DNA of 6,262 nt from an uncultured Alphaproteobacteria bacterium (GCA_937935995.1 CALGXF010000007.1:1-6262); one strand, 5' to 3'. Numbered from the stretch's first letter, positions 1 to 6,093 are shown. Translations and numbers: made by a program. The notes: a model not told the origin generated them from the sequence alone.

Positions 1-51
1 GCAGGGCGACCCTTGGGAATTTGGATCGATTGTTGCACCGGATACATTCAC

Positions 52-88
52 CGGCCGGGGTGGGCGCGCGGAAAAGGCGCCCCGGCCG
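52..88. repeat. GC-rich inverted repeat, copy 1 (REP-like)
   Basis: A perfect 9-bp inverted repeat (arms 52-60 CGGCCGGGG and 80-88 CCCCGGCCG) flanks a 19-base loop. It is far more GC-rich than the surrounding DNA and has no T-tract, so it is not a standard rho-independent terminator. Its loop and right arm (GGCGCGCGGA, then GGCGCCCC) resemble the reverse complement of the palindrome at 156-195. This suggests two members of one palindromic repeat family in opposite orientation. Confidence 0.65.
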
Positions 89-91
89 TTC

Positions 92-95
92 AGGG
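92..95 (+). promoter_or_regulatory. Putative ribosome binding site for the pilin-like gene
   Basis: AGGG lies six bases before the ATG at 102. It is a weak site, but it favours this start over the upstream TTG at 21. Confidence 0.4.
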
Positions 96-101
96 CAATT
101 A

Positions 102-2477
102 ATGTTGAAACACCGTTTTCCATGCCCAACGACCGAAACACCATCGCATCAAACAATCGGCGGGGCGCCCTCCCGCGCCCCTTCGCCCCGCCGATGCCAA
201 GCCGGCAGAAGTATGGTTGAAATGTTGGCCGTTCTGGCGATTGTCGGTGTGTTAAGCGTGGTGGCTTTGGCCGGATTGACATACGCCATCAACAAAATCA
301 AAGCTAACGATACCATGCGCGATGTCAATCTGTGGGCTTTGCGCGCTACGGAAACAGAACAAACTTTCCCCGTCGGGCAAACCATTCCGACTGATGACAT
401 CGGATATAAATCTACACATGGATATGACATCGCCGCTGTGGCCGCCGGAGACAACCTGTTTGCCGTCGAAGTGATCGGCCTTTCCGATAAAGTTTGCCGA
501 TTGTTGTTAGATATGGCCGCTTCCTCTTATGTTGTGGAAGCTACAAATGACGGCATGGGTAACGGAACACAGTTCGATGGAACAGATACGTCCATTTGTC
601 AAACAAAACCTACCCTTTACTTTTACTTTGACAGGAACATGAACAAACCCACTGATGTGTGTTTACCGGCTTGCGGCAATGATGAAACATGTTGTAACAA
701 TGCGTGTTATCCGACGGACGGATTATGCGGGTCGTTATGTGCGTGTCCGGACGGAACGGAATGCAAAGGCGACGGATTATGTTGTTTACCGGACTCGGAA
801 CCCTGTAACGGGACTTGTTGTCCGGCATCGCAAATTTGCATGAATGGAACATGCAGTTGCCCGGAAGGAGCCTCCATTAATGAAGAAGGTCAATGTGTGT
901 GTCCGTCCGGTTCAATGTTGGTTGACAACCGCTGTCAATCTGTTCTTTGCACGGGTTCGGGGTCTAACTACACCTGCACGGACATCAACGGCAATCGGTG
1001 CGGTACCGGGTGCAACGAAGACGGAAGTACGTGTACTTACGGTATGTGTTCGAATTATTGTTCCAAAGGGACTTCCTATGTTTACGACACACAAACAAAT
1101 TATTATGGATGTAAGAATGCGACATTAAAAACTTTCTGCACACATGTATCCAGAACATGCTTCTTTTATAATGCCGATTATAAAATCTGCGGAACGAGCG
1201 GAACTTATGACGGAACACAAACAAGCATAGGTGATTGCGTAAACCCTTGTCAATCCGATTGGACGTATCAACAAGTCAACATACCGAATGTCGGAACCGT
1301 GTATGGCTGTTATTCTCCCGAGCATCAAATCAAATGCGCCAAAAGAAGCGGCGCTTACATTTGTACCAAAGAGGATGCCAGTTGTGCTGCCGGATGTTTA
1401 CCGGATGCAACAAATTGTACGCAAGGCGATTGTTACGGTCAGAACATTTGTCCTAATCCGACCCATCCGCAAATGGAGTTAATTAATGGTGTCTATGCCT
1501 GTCTGAATGACAACGGTACTTATTGCTTTACAAATTGGCACTACAGCACAATCTGTCGGTTCATCGACACGAATCAACGGTGCGGACAATATTGTGAAAT
1601 GGATTCATCTTGTGAAGAAGGAGATTGTTCCGGAACATGCCCGGTTGGATATGCTGTCGTTTCCGTCAATGACCTTTTCGGATGTCAAAGTCATTTAACC
1701 GGCGTTGCCTGTTATCGCGTTAAAAGCCGTTACACATGTTATAAAGACGGCACGAGATGCGGAGAAATTTGTAATCAAGATGGCAGCAATTGTGAAAGAG
1801 GCTCTTGTCTTGATAATTATGAATGTCCGGAAAACGGAACATACGACGCACAAACCAATTCTTGCATTTGGGGCGATTATCGATGTGAAATCATCGGCGC
1901 CAATTGGTGTTACTATCAAGAATCAACCTGCGGCTATGCTTGTAAAGACGGGAAAAATTGTGAGACTGGTCTTTGCCGGGAAAATCAATCAGCCTGTCCC
2001 GATGGATACAGTTATAAAAAACTACCCTATATGGATCTTTATTACGGGTGTGTCAGTGATACCTCTCCCATGATTGCTTGTTATAAACAGAATAATGCCT
2101 TTACATGTTTTAAAGACAACTCTTCATGCGGTACAAATTGCACCGATTATACCGGCGCCGGATGCCCGAACTGCCAAGTCGATGAAACCGTCGATTGCCC
2201 CGAAGGAACAACTTATCAGCCGACAACCGGACTATGTGCCTCGCCCGACAACACCATGGGATGCGTTCAAAATAACGGCACGTGGGAATGTGTCACGTGC
2301 GCAACCGGATCAACTTATGGCGATTTAGGCAACGGTCAAATGGGATGTATCAACGATAACGGCACGAAATGTTATCCGGACGGAGATGCCTTTACGTGTT
2401 TGAAAGATGACGTCATTTGCGGTACCGGATGCACCCAAACCGGCACAGGCGGAACCTGTGACACCGGATGCGGTTAA
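102..2477 (+). CDS. Type IV prepilin-like protein with a giant cysteine-rich repeat C-terminus (791 aa)
   Basis: Probably an exported pilin or pseudopilin with an extracellular disulfide-rich extension; exact role unknown. Counting from the ATG at 102, residues 1-35 form a long leader. G35|R36 is a prepilin-peptidase site with Glu40 at +5 (GRSMVE), followed by a hydrophobic helix at 41-63. Residues 64-186 look like a pilin-sized domain with only two cysteines (C132, C166). Residues 187-280 are knottin-like with CC pairs. Residues 281-791 are nine diverged modules of about 60 residues. The mature form has 86 cysteines by hand count. I chose ATG 102 because AGGG lies six bases upstream (92-95) and a leader is needed; a TTG at 21 would add 27 residues. 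Part of the leader is encoded by a GC-rich palindrome. No pilus assembly genes are in the window. The pilin N-terminus is secure; an adhesin or surface-fibre role is inference. Confidence 0.85.
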   Translation: MLKHRFPCPTTETPSHQTIGGAPSRAPSPRRCQAGRSMVEMLAVLAIVGVLSVVALAGLTYAINKIKANDTMRDVNLWALRATETEQTFPVGQTIPTDDIGYKSTHGYDIAAVAAGDNLFAVEVIGLSDKVCRLLLDMAASSYVVEATNDGMGNGTQFDGTDTSICQTKPTLYFYFDRNMNKPTDVCLPACGNDETCCNNACYPTDGLCGSLCACPDGTECKGDGLCCLPDSEPCNGTCCPASQICMNGTCSCPEGASINEEGQCVCPSGSMLVDNRCQSVLCTGSGSNYTCTDINGNRCGTGCNEDGSTCTYGMCSNYCSKGTSYVYDTQTNYYGCKNATLKTFCTHVSRTCFFYNADYKICGTSGTYDGTQTSIGDCVNPCQSDWTYQQVNIPNVGTVYGCYSPEHQIKCAKRSGAYICTKEDASCAAGCLPDATNCTQGDCYGQNICPNPTHPQMELINGVYACLNDNGTYCFTNWHYSTICRFIDTNQRCGQYCEMDSSCEEGDCSGTCPVGYAVVSVNDLFGCQSHLTGVACYRVKSRYTCYKDGTRCGEICNQDGSNCERGSCLDNYECPENGTYDAQTNSCIWGDYRCEIIGANWCYYQESTCGYACKDGKNCETGLCRENQSACPDGYSYKKLPYMDLYYGCVSDTSPMIACYKQNNAFTCFKDNSSCGTNCTDYTGAGCPNCQVDETVDCPEGTTYQPTTGLCASPDNTMGCVQNNGTWECVTCATGSTYGDLGNGQMGCINDNGTKCYPDGDAFTCLKDDVICGTGCTQTGTGGTCDTGCG
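156..195. repeat. GC-rich inverted repeat, copy 2, inside the pilin leader
   Basis: A perfect 12-bp inverted repeat (arms 156-167 ATCGGCGGGGCG and 184-195 CGCCCCGCCGAT) flanks a 16-base loop. It lies in frame within the leader and encodes leader residues 19-31 (IGGAPSRAPSPRR), just before the peptidase site. Read on the minus strand it shares GGCGCG, a purine run and GGGCGCCCC with the palindrome at 52-88, so the two probably form an inverted pair. It could also fold in the mRNA near the start codon. Confidence 0.75.
942..2474 (+). repeat. Nine tandem diverged eight-cysteine modules (coding)
   Basis: Protein-level repeats inside the pilin-like gene. Module starts in bases: A 942, B 1131, C 1329, D 1518, E 1704, F 1878, G 2073, H 2256, I 2364. 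A full module is 58-66 residues and reads roughly C1-x6-9-C2, x3-8-C3-G-x2-C4, x6-7-C5-x4-C6, then C7-P-x-G-x-Y and C8 before the next module. A, C, D, E, F and G each have all eight cysteines. B lacks C4 and C5. H lacks C3 to C6 and is only 36 residues. I stops just after C6. The modules differ strongly in DNA sequence, so the array is old rather than freshly amplified. I recognise no named family. Confidence 0.8.
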
Positions 2478-3526
2478 GCCACCGGCGCCCACAGGACATC
2501 TTCTATCGATTCGGCACCCGTAATCAGCATCACTAACCGGTCTACCCCGACGGCATTGCCGGCACAATCCGGCATGTAAGACAATGCTTCCAAAAAGTCT
2601 TCGTCCAACGGGTACCGTTCGCCATACAATTTTTCTTTCATTGCCATGTCATATTCAAATCGCTGACGCTGTTCCGTCACATCTGTCAATTCCGAAAATG
2701 CATTACACAATTCAACGCCGCAAATATAGGCTTCAAACCGCTCTACCACACGCGAATCCGTCGGTTTTTTCCGTGCCAAAGCCCCCAAACACGTCGGATA
2801 ATCATATAAAATCACCGGTACGCCATCCCCTAATTTATCCTCAATGCAATTGAGCATAATCCGAAAGAAAATATCTTCCCATCTGTCTGTATCGCTGCAC
2901 TTAATGCCGATTTTTTCCGCCTCTATCCGCAACAACGTCGGATCCGGTTCCATTGTCGGTTCAGCCGGAATCGTCGCCATCACATCAATCCCGGTGTATT
3001 TCAAAAAAGCCTCCTGAACCGTCAAGCGCTGCCAAGTCTGAAACGGATCAGCCCATCGTTCGCCGCGACGCAACAAGTCTGCTTTACACGCTTTGGTACA
3101 ACACTTAACCAACCGCTCGGTATCGTCCATCATTTGTTCGTACGTTGCTTGAGCACGATACCACTCCAACATCGTAAATTCCGGATGATGCGTTAAGGAT
3201 TTGGCTTCGTTGCGATACACTTTGCCCATTTGGAAAATACGCGGCAATCCGGCGGCCAGCAATTTTTTCATCGTAAATTCCGGCGATGTGTGCAAGTAAT
3301 ATTTGGCATAATTGTTATTAAGGGGATCATACAAAGCCGTCTCAAAAGCCTTTAAATGTACTTCCAATCCCGGAGAAATCTGCAAAGCCGGTGTTTCCAC
3401 TTCTGCGAATCCTTCATGTTCAAAAAAGCGGCGGATTTCATGAATAACACAAATACGATACATGCGTTTATCATTATTTTTCATGTATAAATCCGGCATC
3501 CACCATTTTTTTTGCCTATTTTCCAT
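2474..3526 (-). CDS. epmA: EF-P--(R)-beta-lysine ligase EpmA (GenX/PoxA family)
   Basis: Activates (R)-beta-lysine with ATP and attaches it to the conserved lysine of elongation factor P in the cytoplasm. At 350 residues it is a class II lysyl-tRNA synthetase core without the N-terminal anticodon-binding domain, close to the usual ~325 for EpmA. Motif 1 is around residues 34-46 (EVETP), motif 2 at 104-123 (YRNE, then HPEFTMLEWY), the substrate-pocket segment at 270-282 (GVELCNAFSELTD), and motif 3 near GVDR 327-330. These closely follow the E. coli EpmA sequence as I recall it. The start at 3526 is the first ATG; an ATG at 3499 (M10) would also keep the whole core. It is divergent from efp, its substrate, and its TAA overlaps the pilin-like gene's TAA by four bases. 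epmB is not in the window. Confidence 0.95.
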   Translation of the reverse strand: MENRQKKWWMPDLYMKNNDKRMYRICVIHEIRRFFEHEGFAEVETPALQISPGLEVHLKAFETALYDPLNNNYAKYYLHTSPEFTMKKLLAAGLPRIFQMGKVYRNEAKSLTHHPEFTMLEWYRAQATYEQMMDDTERLVKCCTKACKADLLRRGERWADPFQTWQRLTVQEAFLKYTGIDVMATIPAEPTMEPDPTLLRIEAEKIGIKCSDTDRWEDIFFRIMLNCIEDKLGDGVPVILYDYPTCLGALARKKPTDSRVVERFEAYICGVELCNAFSELTDVTEQRQRFEYDMAMKEKLYGERYPLDEDFLEALSYMPDCAGNAVGVDRLVMLITGAESIEDVLWAPVA

Positions 3527-3534
3527 TGTCTTAC

Positions 3535-3563
3535 TTGCCTTTCGTTTTCTTTTGTGGTATATT
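3535..3563 (+). promoter_or_regulatory. Sigma70-type promoter of the efp operon
   Basis: TTGCCT (3535-3540), a 17-base spacer, then TATATT (3558-3563). Transcription should begin near 3570, giving a leader of about 28 bases. It lies in the 71-bp gap between divergent epmA and efp, where it would overlap any epmA leader. I could not find an equally good promoter facing epmA. Confidence 0.65.
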
Positions 3564-3597
3564 TCGCTCGAAATTTATTTAATAGAGGTATCATAAA

Positions 3598-4161
3598 ATG
3601 AAACAACAAGCAAACCAAATTCGTCCCGGCTGGGTTATCGAAAACAACGGCAAACAATGGCTCGTTACCAAAATCAACATCATTCAACCCGGTAAAGGCG
3701 GCGCTTTTATCCAAGTAGAAATGCGTGATGTCAACAACGGCATTAAAACCCAAGAACGCTGGCGGACGGCTGATACTGTTGAAAAATTAATGAGTGAAGA
3801 ACACGATTGCCAATATTTATATAAAGACGGCAACAACTTGATTTTCATGAACGTTGAAAATTATGATCAATTTGAAATTCCGGCCGATGTGATGGGCGAA
3901 CAAGCGGCTTTCTTGCAAGACAACATGGCTGTGACGGTCAACTTTATTGAAGGTAAGCCTTTGTCCGTTAACCTGCCGCCGCATGTGATTTTAACGGTAA
4001 CGGAAACAGAACCGGCTTTGAAAAACCAAACGGCAACGTCTTCTTACAAGCCGGCTGTTTTGGAAAACGGCGTCAAAACAACCATTCCGCCTTTTGTAAA
4101 CGTTGGCGAAAAAATCGTTGTTGCTACGGCTGACAGCAGTTATGTTGAAAGAGCAAAATAA
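3598..4161 (+). CDS. efp: Elongation factor P
   Basis: EF-P binds near the ribosomal E site and restores peptide-bond formation at consecutive prolines. At 187 residues it has the normal three-domain length: a KOW-like domain to about 63, then two OB-like domains. The modified loop reads QPGKGGAF, so Lys33 is the expected acceptor for beta-lysylation, matching Lys34 of E. coli. The C-terminal domain carries the usual GVKTTIPPFVNVGEKIVV segment. AGAGG (3584-3588) lies nine bases before the ATG. Its stop overlaps the next start in TAATG, so suhB is probably translated by coupling. The divergent neighbour epmA encodes the modifying enzyme, which supports modification by the EpmA route rather than by rhamnosylation. 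Confidence 0.97.
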   Translation: MKQQANQIRPGWVIENNGKQWLVTKINIIQPGKGGAFIQVEMRDVNNGIKTQERWRTADTVEKLMSEEHDCQYLYKDGNNLIFMNVENYDQFEIPADVMGEQAAFLQDNMAVTVNFIEGKPLSVNLPPHVILTVTETEPALKNQTATSSYKPAVLENGVKTTIPPFVNVGEKIVVATADSSYVERAK

Positions 4162-5081
4162 TGGCTTTGTCAAAAGAACCCCCCTCATTTAAAACAGAAA
4201 AACGGCGCATTGATCCGTCTTTGCGCCGCCGTGAAACTCTGGAAAGGCTGGAAACACGCGAACGGCAACGAATTTCGGCTCTATCGGCGATTTTAAACGT
4301 TATGATTAAAGCGGTTCAAAAGGCCGGTCGCACGATGATTCGCGATTTCGGCGAGGTCAGCCAATTGCAGGTGACAAAAAAAGGACCGGGCGATTTTGTG
4401 TCTAATGCGGACATTATGGCCGAAAAAATCCTGATTGACTCGTTGAGCGAAGATCGGCCGGATTATGGAATTATCAGCGAAGAAAAAGGCACTGTTCCGG
4501 CCAAAAACGGGTCTCCGTTCACATGGATTATCGACCCGATTGACGGGACAACCAACTTTATCCATGCTATTCCTTACTTTGCCATTTCGGTAGCATTGCG
4601 CGAGCATGATGATATCGTTGCGGCCGTTTTATTCAATCCGATTACGAATGAACTTTATTATGCCGAAAAAGGTCAAGGTGCTTTCTTAATGACGCCGTCC
4701 GGCAGCAAACGGTTGCGGGTTTCGGGCAGAACACAATTAGGCGATTGTTTATTCGGCTTAACCGGTTTTAACGAAATCGGAAAAAAAGAGTTGCTGGAAA
4801 AATTCGCCGGTCGAGTCGCCGGCATTCGGCACATGGGATCAACGACATTGGAGTTGGCTTCGGTCGCTGCCGGTCAATTGGATGCTTTCATCACAAAGGG
4901 CGCAAATCTGTGGGATATCGCCACAAGTTACTTGTTCATTCGGGAAGCCGGCGGGAAAATTGCAACCCTTTCCGGAAAAACAGACTTGCAAGATTTGATA
5001 AAATCGGAGTATATTATAGCAAGTAACCTGTCTTTGATGGCAACGATACAAAAAGGATTGGCAAAAAAGGACGCACAATGA
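4161..5081 (+). CDS. suhB: Inositol-1-monophosphatase family protein (SuhB-like)
   Basis: Mg2+-dependent phosphatase of the inositol monophosphatase family; SuhB of E. coli also acts in rRNA transcription and processing. Motifs are intact: metal-ligand Glu107 in SEEKG, the DPIDGTTNF motif at 125-133 (Asp125, Asp128), and Asp252 in LWDIA followed by EAGG. It has 306 residues, about 40 more than most members, because of a charged, Arg/Lys/Glu-rich N-terminal extension (about 1-38) before the usual SAILNVMIKAVQKAG start. The only other nearby ATG (M48, 4302) would cut into the first helix. GAAAGAG lies seven bases before ATG 4161, supporting the long form. The start overlaps the efp stop by one base and the stop overlaps the next gene by four. 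The true substrate cannot be told from sequence. Confidence 0.93.
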   Translation: MALSKEPPSFKTEKRRIDPSLRRRETLERLETRERQRISALSAILNVMIKAVQKAGRTMIRDFGEVSQLQVTKKGPGDFVSNADIMAEKILIDSLSEDRPDYGIISEEKGTVPAKNGSPFTWIIDPIDGTTNFIHAIPYFAISVALREHDDIVAAVLFNPITNELYYAEKGQGAFLMTPSGSKRLRVSGRTQLGDCLFGLTGFNEIGKKELLEKFAGRVAGIRHMGSTTLELASVAAGQLDAFITKGANLWDIATSYLFIREAGGKIATLSGKTDLQDLIKSEYIIASNLSLMATIQKGLAKKDAQ

Positions 5082-5548
5082 AAAATGGATTAATCGGTTT
5101 TCTTTTTCTGGCACTGATATCTGTCCCTTGTTTAGCGCAAGAGCAAAAGGGAATCGAAGTTCCATTTTTACCGTATGTTCAAATGACGGGAACCGGTGCT
5201 GTGACAAACATCGTCAGTCCGGGAACGGCCGCTGTTCCTTTTGACAAAACAGCCCGCTCGCAAAAAAGAGTTTCTACGGTTTTCTTTGATTCTGAAATGG
5301 CAACGGCTCTTCGCAAACAGGACATCCCGATATTAAAGGCTGTTGCTTCTCGGGTTGTTCCGGAAGACCGATCGATTCGTTTGGTCGGATACAGAACATC
5401 CAAAATGTCTCAAGCAATTGTCAACGATCGGTTGCAAGCCGTCGGGAATGCTTTGCGAGATCTGGGTGTTACACGCATTTTATATGCAACGGAAGTTCGT
5501 AAAAACAACGTGATTTCGGTTAACCGCGTCGATATTTTCGAATTATAA
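5078..5548 (+). CDS. Small secreted OmpA-C-like protein
   Basis: Probably a periplasmic protein of 156 residues. It has a signal peptide (KNG then a hydrophobic core at 5-17) with a likely signal peptidase I site after CLA20. Cys18 lacks a good lipobox because Pro17 precedes it. Residues 65-156 resemble the OmpA-like peptidoglycan-associated fold: VFFDSE, a helix, IRLVGYRT, then NDRLQAVGNALRDLGV and VNRVDIF. The Arg of the LSxxRA helix seems kept (Arg118), but the Asp that normally binds diaminopimelate after the GH/GY strand is not visible (GYRTSK). Peptidoglycan binding is therefore uncertain. AAAAGG is seven bases before the ATG and the start overlaps the suhB stop in ATGA, so it is the third gene of the efp operon. 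OmpA-like assignment is by pattern only. Confidence 0.7.
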   Translation: MKNGLIGFLFLALISVPCLAQEQKGIEVPFLPYVQMTGTGAVTNIVSPGTAAVPFDKTARSQKRVSTVFFDSEMATALRKQDIPILKAVASRVVPEDRSIRLVGYRTSKMSQAIVNDRLQAVGNALRDLGVTRILYATEVRKNNVISVNRVDIFEL

Positions 5549-5572
5549 AAAAAGAAACTTGATTTTCTTTTT
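5549..5572 (+). terminator. Weak A/T-only inverted repeat after the efp operon
   Basis: Arms AAAAAGAAA (5549-5557) and TTTCTTTTT (5564-5572) pair perfectly around a six-base loop, directly after the stop codon. Ending in T5, it could act as a weak terminator, but with one G-C pair it would be unstable. It also overlaps the -35 box of the rpmE promoter. Confidence 0.3.
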
Positions 5573-5587
5573 GTTTTCGTGTATAAA
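5559..5587 (+). promoter_or_regulatory. Sigma70-type promoter of rpmE
   Basis: TTGATT (5559-5564), a 17-base spacer, and TATAAA (5582-5587). Start of transcription is expected near 5594, which gives a short leader of about 25 bases. This would allow L31 to be made independently of the efp operon. Confidence 0.7.
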
Positions 5588-5618
5588 GAGCATTCAAATT
5601 TGAAGTGGAGTAAAAATT

Positions 5619-5846
5619 ATGAAACAAGGCATTCATCCTGACTATCATGAAATCACATTGGTGATGACAGATGGGTCCGAAATTAAAACAAAATCAACAA
5701 TGGGCAAGGCTGGTGACGTTGTTCGTTTGGATATTGACCCGTTGGCTCATCCGGCGTGGACGGGTGTTCACCGCTTGATTGATACGGGCGGGCAATTGGC
5801 AAAATTCAACAAACGTTTTGCTGGTTTTGGCACAAAAAAAGCTTAA
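5619..5846 (+). CDS. rpmE: 50S ribosomal protein L31
   Basis: Large-subunit protein that bridges to the 30S head. The sequence begins KQGIHPDYHEITLVMTDGS and continues with the family's HPAWTG and FNKRF segments. At 75 residues it is full length for L31. It has no cysteine, so it is the zinc-independent (C-minus) form, as is usual in Alphaproteobacteria. GGAG (5607-5610) lies eight bases before the ATG. It has its own promoter and is followed by a hairpin terminator seven bases after the stop. Confidence 0.96.
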   Translation: MKQGIHPDYHEITLVMTDGSEIKTKSTMGKAGDVVRLDIDPLAHPAWTGVHRLIDTGGQLAKFNKRFAGFGTKKA

Positions 5847-5852
5847 TTTTTT

Positions 5853-5881
5853 AAAAGCGCTCTTATTTGAGGGCGTTTTTT
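5853..5881 (+). terminator. Rho-independent terminator after rpmE
   Basis: Arms GCGCTC (5857-5862) and GAGGGC (5869-5874) with one G-G mismatch, a six-base loop, an upstream A4 run and a T6 tract (5876-5881). The stem is imperfect, so partial read-through is likely. The T-tract runs straight into the ribosome binding site of the next gene. Confidence 0.7.
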
Positions 5882-5883
5882 AA

Positions 5884-5890
5884 AAGGAGA
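5884..5890 (+). promoter_or_regulatory. Strong ribosome binding site that sets the start of the 62-aa gene
   Basis: AAGGAGA seven to eight bases before ATG 5897 is the best Shine-Dalgarno match in the window. It fixes the start at 5897 rather than at the in-frame TTG at 5867, which lies inside the terminator hairpin. Confidence 0.8.
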
Positions 5891-5896
5891 AGAAAG

Positions 5897-6085
5897 ATGT
5901 ACGAACAATTTATGAAATCTAAAATTGCAAACAGATGGGGAACTTCTTTTAAACATGTTGTGAATGAAGAAATTCCGGCTCAAAAAGTATCTGAAACAGC
6001 GCAAAATAAACCGACGGCTGAACATCAGCCTCTCTCCTTGAAAACGACAAAAAGCATTAAAAACACACAAACGTCAAGTTATTAA
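5897..6085 (+). CDS. Hypothetical small basic protein (62 aa)
   Basis: I do not recognise this protein. It is 62 residues, polar and net basic, with no cysteine, no signal peptide and no membrane segment. The N-terminal half (MYEQFMKSKIANRWGTSF) may form a helix. The C-terminal half, rich in Thr, Ser, Lys, Gln and Pro, looks disordered. Evidence that it is real: a near-ideal ribosome binding site, a stop codon nine bases before a perfect terminator, and no competing gene. No convincing promoter was seen between the rpmE terminator and its start, so expression probably depends on read-through from rpmE or a promoter inside rpmE. A ribosome-associated role is possible from context only. Confidence 0.7.
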   Translation: MYEQFMKSKIANRWGTSFKHVVNEEIPAQKVSETAQNKPTAEHQPLSLKTTKSIKNTQTSSY

Positions 6086-6093
6086 CAAAGTGC

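Noticed and set aside
21..48. Promoter TTGGAT-16-TACATT upstream of the pilin-like gene
   Set aside because: Only a partial match with a short spacer, at the window edge where the true upstream context is not visible.
21..101. TTG at 21 as the start of the pilin-like gene, adding 27 residues
   Set aside because: TTG is a rare start, there is no clear ribosome binding site before it, and the added residues are Arg/Gly-rich and encoded mostly by palindrome 1. ATG 102 with AGGG upstream fits better, though 21 cannot be fully excluded.
149..454. Minus-strand open frame opposite the pilin N-terminus (101 aa)
   Set aside because: It lies wholly over the clear prepilin helix coding region, resembles no family and has no credible ribosome binding site.
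655..2328. Several short open frames in the other plus frames and on the minus strand inside the pilin-like gene
   Set aside because: They are out-of-frame shadows of the Cys-rich gene, with no independent start signals or recognisable motifs.
942..2474. CRISPR array or DNA tandem repeat
   Set aside because: Repetition is at protein level only; the DNA units are too diverged and are continuous coding sequence without spacers.
2474..3526. Lysyl-tRNA synthetase (lysS) for the minus-strand gene
   Set aside because: The N-terminal anticodon-binding domain is absent, the length is 350 rather than about 500, and it sits beside efp, all fitting EpmA.
3481..3753. Minus-strand frame over the epmA/efp gap and efp start
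   Set aside because: It overlaps the well-supported start, promoter and coding sequence of efp and is out of frame with epmA; no family resemblance.
4839..5207. Minus-strand frame of 122 aa opposite suhB and the OmpA-like gene
   Set aside because: Shadow of two well-supported coupled genes on the plus strand.
5867..5896. TTG at 5867 as the start of the small gene
   Set aside because: It lies within the rpmE terminator hairpin; the ribosome binding site at 5884-5890 clearly serves ATG 5897.
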